NCBI GenBank assembly: GCA_045802605.1
Contig: JBJMQS010000020.1
Coordinates: 62,001 to 126,000, forward strand
Direction of reading: 5' to 3'
Source of the DNA: JBJMQS01 sp045802605
Lineage (GTDB): Bacteria > Planctomycetota > Planctomycetia > Gemmatales > Gemmataceae
Length of the DNA stretch: 64,000 bases
The position numbers were made by a program, and so were the translations under genes. Of this stretch, positions 1 through 6,973 are shown piece after piece (positions within the stretch are counted from its first letter, which is position 1; the number at the start of each line of letters is the position of its first letter). The notes beneath the pieces are model-generated. The model was not told the origin of the DNA. It searched no databases and saw nothing but the letters and a program-made list of their open reading frames with translations.

Positions 1-179
1 CCCACGATTCCCAAGACGATAGCCACTGGGCCGGTCAGCAAACCGACTACCGGTGTTAACCCCACCACGGCGCAGCGGTAACCATAGACGGCGGCCGGAT
101 TTTTCCACGGCGTGATATCGCCGAATGTCACGTCGTCGTCTTCATTATCGCGGCGGCGGTTTCGTCGCGGTCGAGTCAT
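1..179 (-). CDS. Small membrane protein, C-terminus cut off by the window
   Basis: An open minus-strand frame begins at an ATG (179) and runs off the left edge, giving 59 residues. The start is very basic and then acidic (MTRPRRNRRRDNEDDD). A P-W-K-N-P-A-A-V-Y-G-Y motif follows, and then a glycine/valine-rich hydrophobic stretch that looks like a membrane hairpin. Short planctomycete membrane proteins with an NPxAxxxYY-like motif before a GxxxGPxAxVLGxxG segment look similar, but their function is unknown. It diverges from the HAD gene at 261, so the 80 bp between them should hold both promoters. The rest of the gene lies outside the window. Confidence 0.6.
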   Translation of the reverse strand, partial: MTRPRRNRRRDNEDDDVTFGDITPWKNPAAVYGYRCAVVGLTPVVGLLTGPVAIVLGIV

Positions 180-260
180 ACAATCAGGGCTCGCGTTGGG
201 GGGCTTGGTTATTGTTTAACCTAGAGGCGACTTGGACCATCCGTCTATTTCGGAATCATT

Positions 261-956
261 GTGACAAATCGTAATCACCTACAAAATGTGCGGGCGGTCA
301 TGTTCGATGCGGTCGGTACACTCATCATACCGCATCAGCCTATTCCGTTGACTTATCATGCCTCGGCCAAACAGCGGGGCGGCCGGCTCACGGCTGACGA
401 AATTGCACGGCGTTTCTGCACCGCCTTCCGAGCTCAGGAAGAAATCGATCGCCAAGCCGGCTGGGTGACCGACGATCGCCGTGAATACGAGCGTTGGCGA
501 GCGATTGTGCATCAAGTCTTAGACGATGTCAACGATGTCGATGCCTGTTTTCGGGACTTGCATTCGCATTTTGAAAAGCCGGCCGAGTGGAGAGTGCAAG
601 CCGGAGCTGAATCCCTGATTCGGGCTTTGAAAAATCGCGGCAAAACGGTAGGCCTGGCATCCAACTTCGATTCGCGGCTGCGCTTGGTTATCGCCGGCAT
701 TCCCGAACTGGCCGATTTGCATCCAATTGTGGTGAGTTCTGAAGTCGGTGCCCGCAAACCCGGTCCTGCATTCTTTGCCGGCGTCGCAAAAGCCGTCATG
801 GTGCCGGCACCTGAAATCCTCTTTATCGGCGATGATCTGGAAAACGATCACCGGGGCGCGCTGGCATCAGGCCTACAGTCGATACTTCTGGGACCCGGGG
901 AAGGCATGATTCCCGATCTGCCGGCATTGCTCGACTCGCTTGGTCTGCGAGAATAG
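261..956 (+). CDS. HAD-superfamily hydrolase (subfamily IA phosphatase-like)
   Basis: A cytoplasmic phosphatase of the haloacid dehalogenase superfamily; the substrate cannot be read from the sequence. All four HAD motifs are visible: motif I FDAVGT (residues 15-20, nucleophile Asp16), motif II Ser134 in LASNFD, motif III Lys166 in RKPGP, and motif IV GDDLEND (about 190-196). The second Asp of the usual DxD motif I is Val here, as in some HDHD3-like members, so phosphatase chemistry may be altered. The alpha-helical cap lies between motifs I and II. GTG at 261 is used; GTG 288 or ATG 300 would still keep motif I. It ends four bases before nadE, so the two are probably co-transcribed. Confidence 0.85.
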   Translation: MTNRNHLQNVRAVMFDAVGTLIIPHQPIPLTYHASAKQRGGRLTADEIARRFCTAFRAQEEIDRQAGWVTDDRREYERWRAIVHQVLDDVNDVDACFRDLHSHFEKPAEWRVQAGAESLIRALKNRGKTVGLASNFDSRLRLVIAGIPELADLHPIVVSSEVGARKPGPAFFAGVAKAVMVPAPEILFIGDDLENDHRGALASGLQSILLGPGEGMIPDLPALLDSLGLRE

Positions 957-960
957 CAGT

Positions 961-2955
961 ATGCCGCACTACGGGTTTGTTCGCGTGGCCGCTGCGACGC
1001 CGGCTTTGGCCTTGGCCGACCCGGCCACCAATGCCAAGCGAACGCTTGATCTAATACGGCAAGCCACCAAACAGCGTGTCGCTATTGTCGTCTTCCCCGA
1101 AATGGGGCTGACGGGCTACACCTGCCACGACCTGTTTCATCAGCCGACGCTGTTACGCGCCGCCGCAACCGCGCTCGAAGATCTGGTTTCGCAAGCTGAA
1201 TTGTTCTTCGATGGTCTCGCCGTGGTCGGCCTGCCGCTGGTTGTCGATCATCAGGTCTTCAACTGCGCCGCCGTGTTCGCTGGAGGCCGCGTGCTCGGCA
1301 TCGTGCCGAAATCGTATTTGCCGAACTACAAAGAGTATTACGACGGCCGATATTTCTCGCCGGCGGTGCAGGCGAACTCCGACGTCGTGGTGTTGCCTTC
1401 CGGGGCGGAGACCGCATTCGGCACCGATCTACTCTTCGATGCTGAGGGAATTGAGGGGCTGACTGTTGGTGTCGAAATCTGCGAAGACCTCTGGTCGCCG
1501 ATTCCGCCATCGAGCCATCAGGCCCTCGCCGGAGCGACAGTCCTTCTGAATCTCTCCGCGTCAAACGAACTGATCGGCAAGGTGAACTACCGCCGGCAAC
1601 TGATCGAGCAACAGTCGGCTCGCTGCATGGCGGCGTACGTTTATGCTGGCGCGGGGCCGGGCGAATCGACGCAGGATCTGGTCTTCGGCGGGCACTGCCT
1701 CATTGCTGAAAATGGTTCGCTCATCGCGCAATCGCAGCGATTCGACCGCGAGCCGCATTTGCTGGTCGCCGCTATCGACCTCGATCACCTCCGCGGCGAC
1801 CGGTTGCGAACCACCTCGTTCGCGGCAACGGGTCCATTCCCCACAGGCGGGCCGTTTCGTCGGATCGGCTTCGAGTTGGAGATTGCCGAGCCAAAGGACC
1901 TCCTGCGAGTCATCGATGCACACCCGTTCGTGCCCGCGGATAATTCCGAATTGCGAGCCCGATGCGAAGAGATATTCGCGATTCAAACGGCCGGACTGGC
2001 TCGCCGGCTTTCGCAGATTGGCAAACCCTCGGTCTCCATTGGCGTCTCCGGCGGGCTGGATTCCACGTTGGCTTTGCTGGTCGCGTGCAAGACGTTTGAT
2101 TTGCTCGGTGAGACGCGCTCGAAAATCCGCGGCTTCTCGCTGCCCGGCTTTGGCACCACGCCGCGAACGCGGGCGAATGCCCAGGCGCTGATGAAACATC
2201 TCGGCATCGGCTCGGCCGAGATTGATATTCGCGAGTTGTGCCTGGCCGAGTGGAAGGCGCTGGGCCACTCACCATTCGGCATCGATTTGAATGGTTCAGA
2301 TGTCGATGCCCTCACGTCCAAACTCGGCGCATTGCCGCCCGACAACCGCAGCGATCTCGTCTTTGAAAACGTCCAGGCCCGGATGCGCACCAGCCTGCTC
2401 ATGAATTCAGGCTTCGTAATTGGCACCGGCGACCTGTCAGAGCTGGCCCTCGGTTGGTGCACCTACAACGCCGACCACATGAACATGTACGCGGTCAACG
2501 TCAGTGTGCCCAAGACGCTGGTGAAGTTCCTCGTTGGCTGGGCGGCCGAACAAGAATTCAAAGAGCCGGCGCGAAGCACGCTGAAGGATATCGTCGCCAC
2601 GGTGATATCGCCGGAGTTGCTGCCCACTTCCCCGCAGGGGACAGCGCAATCCACCGAAGCGACCATCGGGCCGTACGAACTGCATGACTTCTTTCTGTAC
2701 CATTTCCTCCGCTACGGTGTGCCGCCGGCTAAGATTCTCTTCCTGGCCCGCCACGCGAAGTTCGACCGCGAGTACTCGACCGACGAAATCAAGAAGTGGC
2801 TCATCCTGTTCCTGAAACGATTCTTCGCCAATCAATTCAAGCGGTCGTGCCTGCCCGATGGTCCCAAGGTCGGCAGCGTAAGTCTAAGCCCCCGCGGCGA
2901 CTGGCGCATGCCGTCGGATGCGAATGTCGCCGCGTGGCTGGCAGAGTTGGAGTAA
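961..2955 (+). CDS. nadE: Glutamine-dependent NAD+ synthetase
   Basis: Catalyses the last step of NAD+ synthesis, amidating nicotinic acid adenine dinucleotide with ammonia released from glutamine. The N-terminal nitrilase-type glutaminase shows its triad: Glu in FPEMGLTGY (about residue 47), Lys in VPKSYLPNYKEYYD, and Cys in VEICEDLW. The C-terminal synthetase has the ATP-pyrophosphatase loop SGGLDST and the GTGDLSELALGWCTYN segment. At 664 residues it is full length for the two-domain form. The ATG at 961 is preferred over an upstream in-frame TTG (940) because homologues begin at HGFVRVAAATP-like sequence. Its last 87 bases are copied, diverged, at 3493-3573. Confidence 0.96.
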   Translation: MPHYGFVRVAAATPALALADPATNAKRTLDLIRQATKQRVAIVVFPEMGLTGYTCHDLFHQPTLLRAAATALEDLVSQAELFFDGLAVVGLPLVVDHQVFNCAAVFAGGRVLGIVPKSYLPNYKEYYDGRYFSPAVQANSDVVVLPSGAETAFGTDLLFDAEGIEGLTVGVEICEDLWSPIPPSSHQALAGATVLLNLSASNELIGKVNYRRQLIEQQSARCMAAYVYAGAGPGESTQDLVFGGHCLIAENGSLIAQSQRFDREPHLLVAAIDLDHLRGDRLRTTSFAATGPFPTGGPFRRIGFELEIAEPKDLLRVIDAHPFVPADNSELRARCEEIFAIQTAGLARRLSQIGKPSVSIGVSGGLDSTLALLVACKTFDLLGETRSKIRGFSLPGFGTTPRTRANAQALMKHLGIGSAEIDIRELCLAEWKALGHSPFGIDLNGSDVDALTSKLGALPPDNRSDLVFENVQARMRTSLLMNSGFVIGTGDLSELALGWCTYNADHMNMYAVNVSVPKTLVKFLVGWAAEQEFKEPARSTLKDIVATVISPELLPTSPQGTAQSTEATIGPYELHDFFLYHFLRYGVPPAKILFLARHAKFDREYSTDEIKKWLILFLKRFFANQFKRSCLPDGPKVGSVSLSPRGDWRMPSDANVAAWLAELE

Positions 2956-2962
2956 TACTCCT

Positions 2963-3205
2963 ATGCCCACCGTATTGCGTACCGGTCCGTATCGCTTCTA
3001 CTTTTACAGCCATGAACCGAATGAGCCGCCTCATGTTCATGTCGATCCTGACGACAAGTCGGCAAAGTTCTGGCAAAAAACGGCGGCATTAGCTCGAAAC
3101 TCTGGATTTGCGGCCCACGAATTGGGTACCATACAAAAATTGGTCGCGGAAAACTGTGAAACACTGATGGAGGCATGGAATGGGCATCTTGGCACTGAGC
3201 GCTGA
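2963..3205 (+). CDS. DUF4160 domain protein
   Basis: An 80-residue protein with the DUF4160 pattern: a start of the form MPTVLRTGPYRFYFYS, then HEPNEPPHVHVDPDD, a K-x-W segment, and a C-terminal ELGTIQKLVAEN helix. Its function is not established. Genes of this family commonly sit next to DUF2442 genes, and the pair has the size and overlap of a toxin-antitoxin-like module, which is an inference only. It begins seven bases after the nadE stop and overlaps the next gene by 26 bp, so the two are translationally linked. ATG 2963 is chosen because it matches the usual family N-terminus. Confidence 0.85.
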   Translation: MPTVLRTGPYRFYFYSHEPNEPPHVHVDPDDKSAKFWQKTAALARNSGFAAHELGTIQKLVAENCETLMEAWNGHLGTER

Positions 3206-3473
3206 TGAGCGAGTTGCCGACGTCAGTTTTTCCAAGGACGTCTTGAGTGTGTCATTGAAGGACGGGCGTACGATCTCCGTTCCGCTCGTTTGGTATCCGC
3301 GTTTGTTGAAGGCATCTGTCGCGCAGCGGAAAAATTGGCAAGTCGCTGGCGGCGGTTACGGCATTCATTGGCCGGACATTGACGAGGATTTGAGCACTGA
3401 AGGTTTGCTGCGCGGTGCACCGGCGCCGCAACCCGCGACGAAATCCAAGGGCTCGGCTGAACGAAATAAGTGA
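3180..3473 (+). CDS. DUF2442 domain protein
   Basis: A 97-residue protein with DUF2442 hallmarks: a beta-hairpin LSVSLKDGRTISVPLVWYPRL, then NW-x-V-x-GGGYGIHWPDIDEDLS. The C-terminal tail is low-complexity (Ala, Pro, Lys). The family is widespread and usually encoded beside DUF4160. A regulatory or antitoxin partner role is often supposed but not shown here. It overlaps the DUF4160 gene by 26 bp. It is followed 19 bp later by a diverged copy of the nadE 3' end, which suggests the two-gene unit entered this position by recombination. Confidence 0.85.
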   Translation: MGILALSADERVADVSFSKDVLSVSLKDGRTISVPLVWYPRLLKASVAQRKNWQVAGGGYGIHWPDIDEDLSTEGLLRGAPAPQPATKSKGSAERNK

Positions 3474-3492
3474 TTACTTGGATTCCTCCGCA

Positions 3493-3573
3493 GTCGGCAG
3501 CGTGAGCCTGCGCGGAAATTGGCGAATGCCGTCAGATTCAAATGCCGCGGCGTGGCTGGCAGAGTTCGAGTAA
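3493..3573 (+). pseudogene. Duplicated 3'-terminal fragment of nadE
   Basis: Read from 3493, these 27 codons reproduce the end of NadE (VGSVSLRGNWRMPSD then NAAAWLAEFE and stop). My alignment with 2869-2955 gives 68 of 81 identical bases plus a two-codon deletion. Most differences are at third codon positions, so the fragment seems to have diverged as part of a working nadE before it arrived. No start codon or upstream nadE sequence accompanies it. With the real nadE end at 2955 it brackets the DUF4160/DUF2442 pair. Confidence 0.85.
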
Positions 3574-4137
3574 CTATCGTTTCGCAGGCGCTGCAGCATC
3601 CAACAGTCTTCGAATTTCGTAATCGTGAATCTGTTTCCGCCTAATGATTTCCCAATTAGACTCACGAGAAAATGACACAAACCATGGCCACCAATCGTTC
3701 TCGATTGGAACATATGCCATCAAGCTAGCTCGGCCAGATAGTGCTGAATTGCCACTGAGCCAGAAAACCGACGTCAATGGTGCGATTTGCTGTACCATGC
3801 GATGAAGGTTGTTCCCCGATGGACCTGCGTAATGGATATCTGGACTGTTCTCAGACAGCTCATATTCGCCGGTTTGCTCGGTGCGAACAAATTGCCACCG
3901 CTTCGCAATTCGATTGGGATGAAAAGGTGGAACTGTAAGATGCTTGTTCCAGTAACCGACCTGTGTCATGACCACGCCGGAAAACTCTAGCCATTTGTGA
4001 TCGAACCAATTGTCGATTTTGTGAATGCGCACGTATGGCGAAGGATGCAAGGTAGCGACACCGGCAACAATCTCAGATACTCGATCGAGAAATCGTTGAT
4101 CGTCGGATTTTTCACGCTCGAGTGTTGGATACCACAT
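3574..4137 (-). CDS. Hypothetical protein (187 aa)
   Basis: I do not recognise this protein. The product has no signal peptide or membrane segment, is rich in Trp, His and Arg, and contains WFDHKWLEFSGVV and a C-terminal RRKQIHDYEIRRLLDAA helix. The stop codon directly abuts the nadE-tail fragment, and the gene lies in the same small accessory block as the DUF4160/DUF2442 and DUF2283 pairs, on the opposite strand to the former. ATG 4137 gives MWYPTLEREKSDD. Base composition is more AT-rich than the housekeeping neighbours, consistent with but not proof of acquisition. Confidence 0.6.
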   Translation of the reverse strand: MWYPTLEREKSDDQRFLDRVSEIVAGVATLHPSPYVRIHKIDNWFDHKWLEFSGVVMTQVGYWNKHLTVPPFHPNRIAKRWQFVRTEQTGEYELSENSPDIHYAGPSGNNLHRMVQQIAPLTSVFWLSGNSALSGRASLMAYVPIENDWWPWFVSFSRESNWEIIRRKQIHDYEIRRLLDAAAPAKR

Positions 4138-4145
4138 ATCGTTTT

Positions 4146-4343
4146 CTATGCCGCGACTTGCTCGTACGAAAAGTGCGGAATGTCAGTTCGTTCGCTGGCA
4201 TGCTCGATTGTCATCCCACAGATGTTGCCGTTACTGTCGATATCCAAAACTGTGTTCTCATCCAAGTCCTTAGTCTCGGCGACATCAGCCTTCTTGAACT
4301 CGATGTAGAGCGTATCGGTATCCTGAAAATATTGAATCTTCAT
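4146..4343 (-). CDS. DUF2283 domain protein
   Basis: A 65-residue protein with the DUF2283 signature: MKIQYFQDTDTLYIEF, then a VLDIDSNGNICGMTIEHAS core and a short acidic/aromatic tail. The fold is small and mostly beta; the biochemical role is unknown. ATG 4343 overlaps the end of the upstream gene by four bases (ATGA), indicating coupled translation. DUF2283 genes often follow DUF4258-like genes, and toxin/antitoxin-type partnership is a reasonable but unproven guess. The longer upstream in-frame extension is the antisense/other-frame image of that partner gene and is not used. Confidence 0.85.
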   Translation of the reverse strand: MKIQYFQDTDTLYIEFKKADVAETKDLDENTVLDIDSNGNICGMTIEHASERTDIPHFSYEQVAA

Positions 4344-4585
4344 GGTTTGAATGTCCGGTCGAAAAACGCGTTGTGTACCGTCTGCCCATCCTCCAGCAGT
4401 ATAACTCGAAGGTAGCGGCCGTCCATCTCCGCAATCGGTGTCCATCGGCGAATTCGACCATCTTCCTGAATTGTCTCACGAACCGGATGTTGAATCACGC
4501 GTTCGATCCACTCGTCTTGAATGAGGGCACGATCGGGCCGCTGTCGAATCGCAAGAAAATACTGCGTGTATTTCACAGCCGCCAT
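4340..4585 (-). CDS. DUF4258-like small protein
   Basis: An 81-residue protein, MAAVKYTQYFLAIRQRPDR then IQDEWIERVIQHP, a central EDGRIRRW strand and a C-terminal RYLRVILLEDGQTVHNAFFD. The helix followed by a strand and then a G-R-Y-L-R-V-x-x-x-E-D strand resembles DUF4258 proteins, which have been compared with RelE-like folds. That assignment is from pattern memory only. It is the first gene of a two-gene unit with DUF2283 (four-base overlap). Together with the other paired small genes upstream, this makes a short accessory block between nadE and rnr. Confidence 0.65.
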   Translation of the reverse strand: MAAVKYTQYFLAIRQRPDRALIQDEWIERVIQHPVRETIQEDGRIRRWTPIAEMDGRYLRVILLEDGQTVHNAFFDRTFKP

Positions 4586-4619
4586 CTTAGGGTGCCGAAA
4601 CGACGAGTAAAGCGAATGG

Positions 4620-6797
4620 TCACTCCCGTCGCTTACGCTCCCGGCTCGTTCGATCGGGTTTCTTCTTCGTTTTCGCCGCCTTCTCGGAGGCCACGCGGAA
4701 ATCCAACTGCCGCCGCGTCAGATCGACCCGCACGACCTCCACGCGAACAGTGTCGCCGAGTCGATAGCGCTTCTTCGTTCGCTTGCCGGTCAGAGTGTGG
4801 GCGGACTCTTCGTAGACGTAGTAATCGTCCGTCAGCGTGCTGATGTGCACCCGGCCTTCGGCCGGAAATTTCGAGCACATGGCGAAGAAGCCATAGTCGG
4901 CCACGCCGGTGATAACGGCGTCGAACGCTTCGCCGATGCGAGTGCTCATGAAATCGAGCAGCCGCAATTTCACGAGTTCGCGCTCGGCCGCCTCGGCGCG
5001 TTTTTCCATCTTCGAACAGTGTTCGCCCAGGGCCAGCGTCTCGGTCATGTCGGCCGTCACGCGGCGATGCTTGAGCCAGCGATCAAGCAACCGGTGCACT
5101 GTCAGGTCCGGATACCGGCGAATCGGCGACGTGAAGTGGCAATAATCCTTGAACGCCAAGGCGTAGTGCTCCTCTTCATACGCGCTGTACACTGCTTGCT
5201 TGAAACTGCGGAGCATGGCGTAGTTGACGGCAGGCGCATTGGGCCGAGTCGCGGAACGCTCCAACACTTTTTGCAGTCCGAAGCGATCGGTGTGGCGATC
5301 AAGTTTGTAGCCGAGGGAGCGCACGAATTCGGCAAATGCCGTGAGCTTTCGCGGTTCCGGCGGCGGGTGGATCCGGCGAAGAAATGGCACCTCAAGATCA
5401 TCGAGTTGCTCCGCAACGGCGACGTTGGCCGCGAGCATGAATTCCTCAATCACTTGATGGCTGATGTCGTTGACCGCGAAGTGCGCACCACTCACTTTTC
5501 CCGCCGCGTCATATTCCAGGACCGGCTCGGGCATCGTTAGTTCCAGTGCGCCTTTCTTCCGCCGTCGGCCACGCAGGATCAACGCCAGTTCTCGCATCCG
5601 CAGAAGCAACTCCATGAGATCGTTCGATAATGGCGGCGTTTTCTTGGCATCGATCTGAGAGTAAATGTCGCTGACTTGCTCGTACGTGAATCGCTTGCGA
5701 TTCTTGATGGCAGTATTGGCAAACCGAGCCGATACCTTCTGCCCCTGTGGGGTGAAGTCAATGAACGCCGACTTGGTGAATCGCACCTTCCCTTCCTGCA
5801 AACTGGCCAGCCCGTTCGAGATCAACTCCGGGAACATCGGAATGACCTTCTGTGGCAGATAGACGCTGGTAGCCCGGGTACGAGCCTCGGCATCAAGCGC
5901 GCCGCCGGGCTGGGCGAAATGGCCGACATCAGCGATGTGAACTCCCAGCAGCCAATGGCCGGATTCCTCATCGCGGGTCAGCGAGATTGCATCGTCAAAG
6001 TCGCGCGCTTCCGCCGGGTCAATCGTGATGATCAGTTCGCCGGTGAGGTCCTCGCGGCCCTCCAGATCGTTCTCGTGAAATCCGGCCGCCGCCGTGCGGG
6101 CTTCCTCGAGAGCATCCTCCGAGAATTTGTCCGGCAAGTCATATGCACGAATGACCGAAAGCGTATCGACGCCGGGTGTGCCCTGCTTGCCGAGAACCTC
6201 AACGATGACGCCTTCGCCGGCGTCCTCGGGAGAAGGAAAGCGCAACATTTCGATGACGACTTTGTCATCGGGCTTGGCGCCCTTCGCGCCGGGATCGCCG
6301 ACATAGATGGAATGCGAGAACACCGCGGCATCGACGCGAACGAGGCCGTCGCCATCGCGCTCGTGATAGACGCCGACGAATTGACGAGTGGCCCGTTCGA
6401 GAACGCGCACCACGGCGGCGAAGCGGACGCCGCCTTCGCCCCGGCTTGGGAGAAACGAAATCTGTACCTCGTCGCCAGTCGCCGCATCAAGTTCGCGCCC
6501 TTCCGCGATCGGAATGTCCTTGACCGGCGGCTTGCCTTCAATGGCTTGCGGTCGCACGAAGCCCCGGCCATTCGGCGTACGGCGAAAAATGCCGAGTAAA
6601 ACTGCCCCCTTTTCCCCCGCTGGCTTGACCTGATGACTCTTGCCGAAAGCCAACTTGCCGGCGTTCACCATGTCTTTAAGAGCCCGGCGAAATTCGCCGT
6701 AGTCGGCATCGGTGACGCCCAGCGCACGGGCGAGGCCGCGCGGCTTGAGGGGCGTGTAGCCGGGCTGAGAAACATGCTGCAATATGCGATCTTTCAT
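4620..6797 (-). CDS. rnr: Ribonuclease R (3'-5' exoribonuclease)
   Basis: A processive 3'-5' exoribonuclease that degrades structured RNA. In order it shows an N-terminal winged helix (about residues 1-70), cold-shock-type OB domains, the RNB catalytic domain with the metal-binding motif DPAEARDFDDAISL, and a C-terminal S1 domain (GVADYGFFAM onward). A lysine/arginine-rich tail ends the protein. At 725 residues it matches RNase R length. ATG 6797 (MKDRILQHV) is chosen; upstream in-frame sequence is the palindromic repeat and antisense of the helicase. It diverges from the SNF2 helicase, with a repeat filling the gap. Confidence 0.95.
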   Translation of the reverse strand: MKDRILQHVSQPGYTPLKPRGLARALGVTDADYGEFRRALKDMVNAGKLAFGKSHQVKPAGEKGAVLLGIFRRTPNGRGFVRPQAIEGKPPVKDIPIAEGRELDAATGDEVQISFLPSRGEGGVRFAAVVRVLERATRQFVGVYHERDGDGLVRVDAAVFSHSIYVGDPGAKGAKPDDKVVIEMLRFPSPEDAGEGVIVEVLGKQGTPGVDTLSVIRAYDLPDKFSEDALEEARTAAAGFHENDLEGREDLTGELIITIDPAEARDFDDAISLTRDEESGHWLLGVHIADVGHFAQPGGALDAEARTRATSVYLPQKVIPMFPELISNGLASLQEGKVRFTKSAFIDFTPQGQKVSARFANTAIKNRKRFTYEQVSDIYSQIDAKKTPPLSNDLMELLLRMRELALILRGRRRKKGALELTMPEPVLEYDAAGKVSGAHFAVNDISHQVIEEFMLAANVAVAEQLDDLEVPFLRRIHPPPEPRKLTAFAEFVRSLGYKLDRHTDRFGLQKVLERSATRPNAPAVNYAMLRSFKQAVYSAYEEEHYALAFKDYCHFTSPIRRYPDLTVHRLLDRWLKHRRVTADMTETLALGEHCSKMEKRAEAAERELVKLRLLDFMSTRIGEAFDAVITGVADYGFFAMCSKFPAEGRVHISTLTDDYYVYEESAHTLTGKRTKKRYRLGDTVRVEVVRVDLTRRQLDFRVASEKAAKTKKKPDRTSRERKRRE

Positions 6798-6806
6798 GGT
6801 GTTAAT

Positions 6807-6973
6807 GTAGGGTGGGCAAGGCTTTGGGTGCCCACCGTTTTGGTCTTTGGGCCAGCAGCCGCGGGCTTCAGCCCGCGTCGGCCCAAGCGATTGCCAGGAG
6901 CGCGAGCTAAAGCCCGCGGCTACAAACGACAAAAACCCAAGTTGATGGGCAACCAAAGCGTTGCCCACCCTAC
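6807..6973. repeat. Composite palindromic repeat between rnr and the helicase
   Basis: The outer arms are GTAGGGTGGGCAAGGCTTTG (6807) and its near reverse complement ending CGTTGCCCACCCTAC (6973). Nested inside is the pair AGCCGCGGGCTTCAGCCCGC (6857) and CTAAAGCCCGCGGCTACAAA (6907). Copies of the outer unit recur at 56810-56934, and of the inner unit at 23173, 23465 and 35653. It overlaps the only ATG available to the downstream helicase gene. Confidence 0.8.

Noticed and set aside
5676..6599. A 307-codon plus-strand frame inside rnr
   Set aside because: Antisense to the catalytic RNB domain of RNase R; composition is that of a reverse-complemented coding frame.
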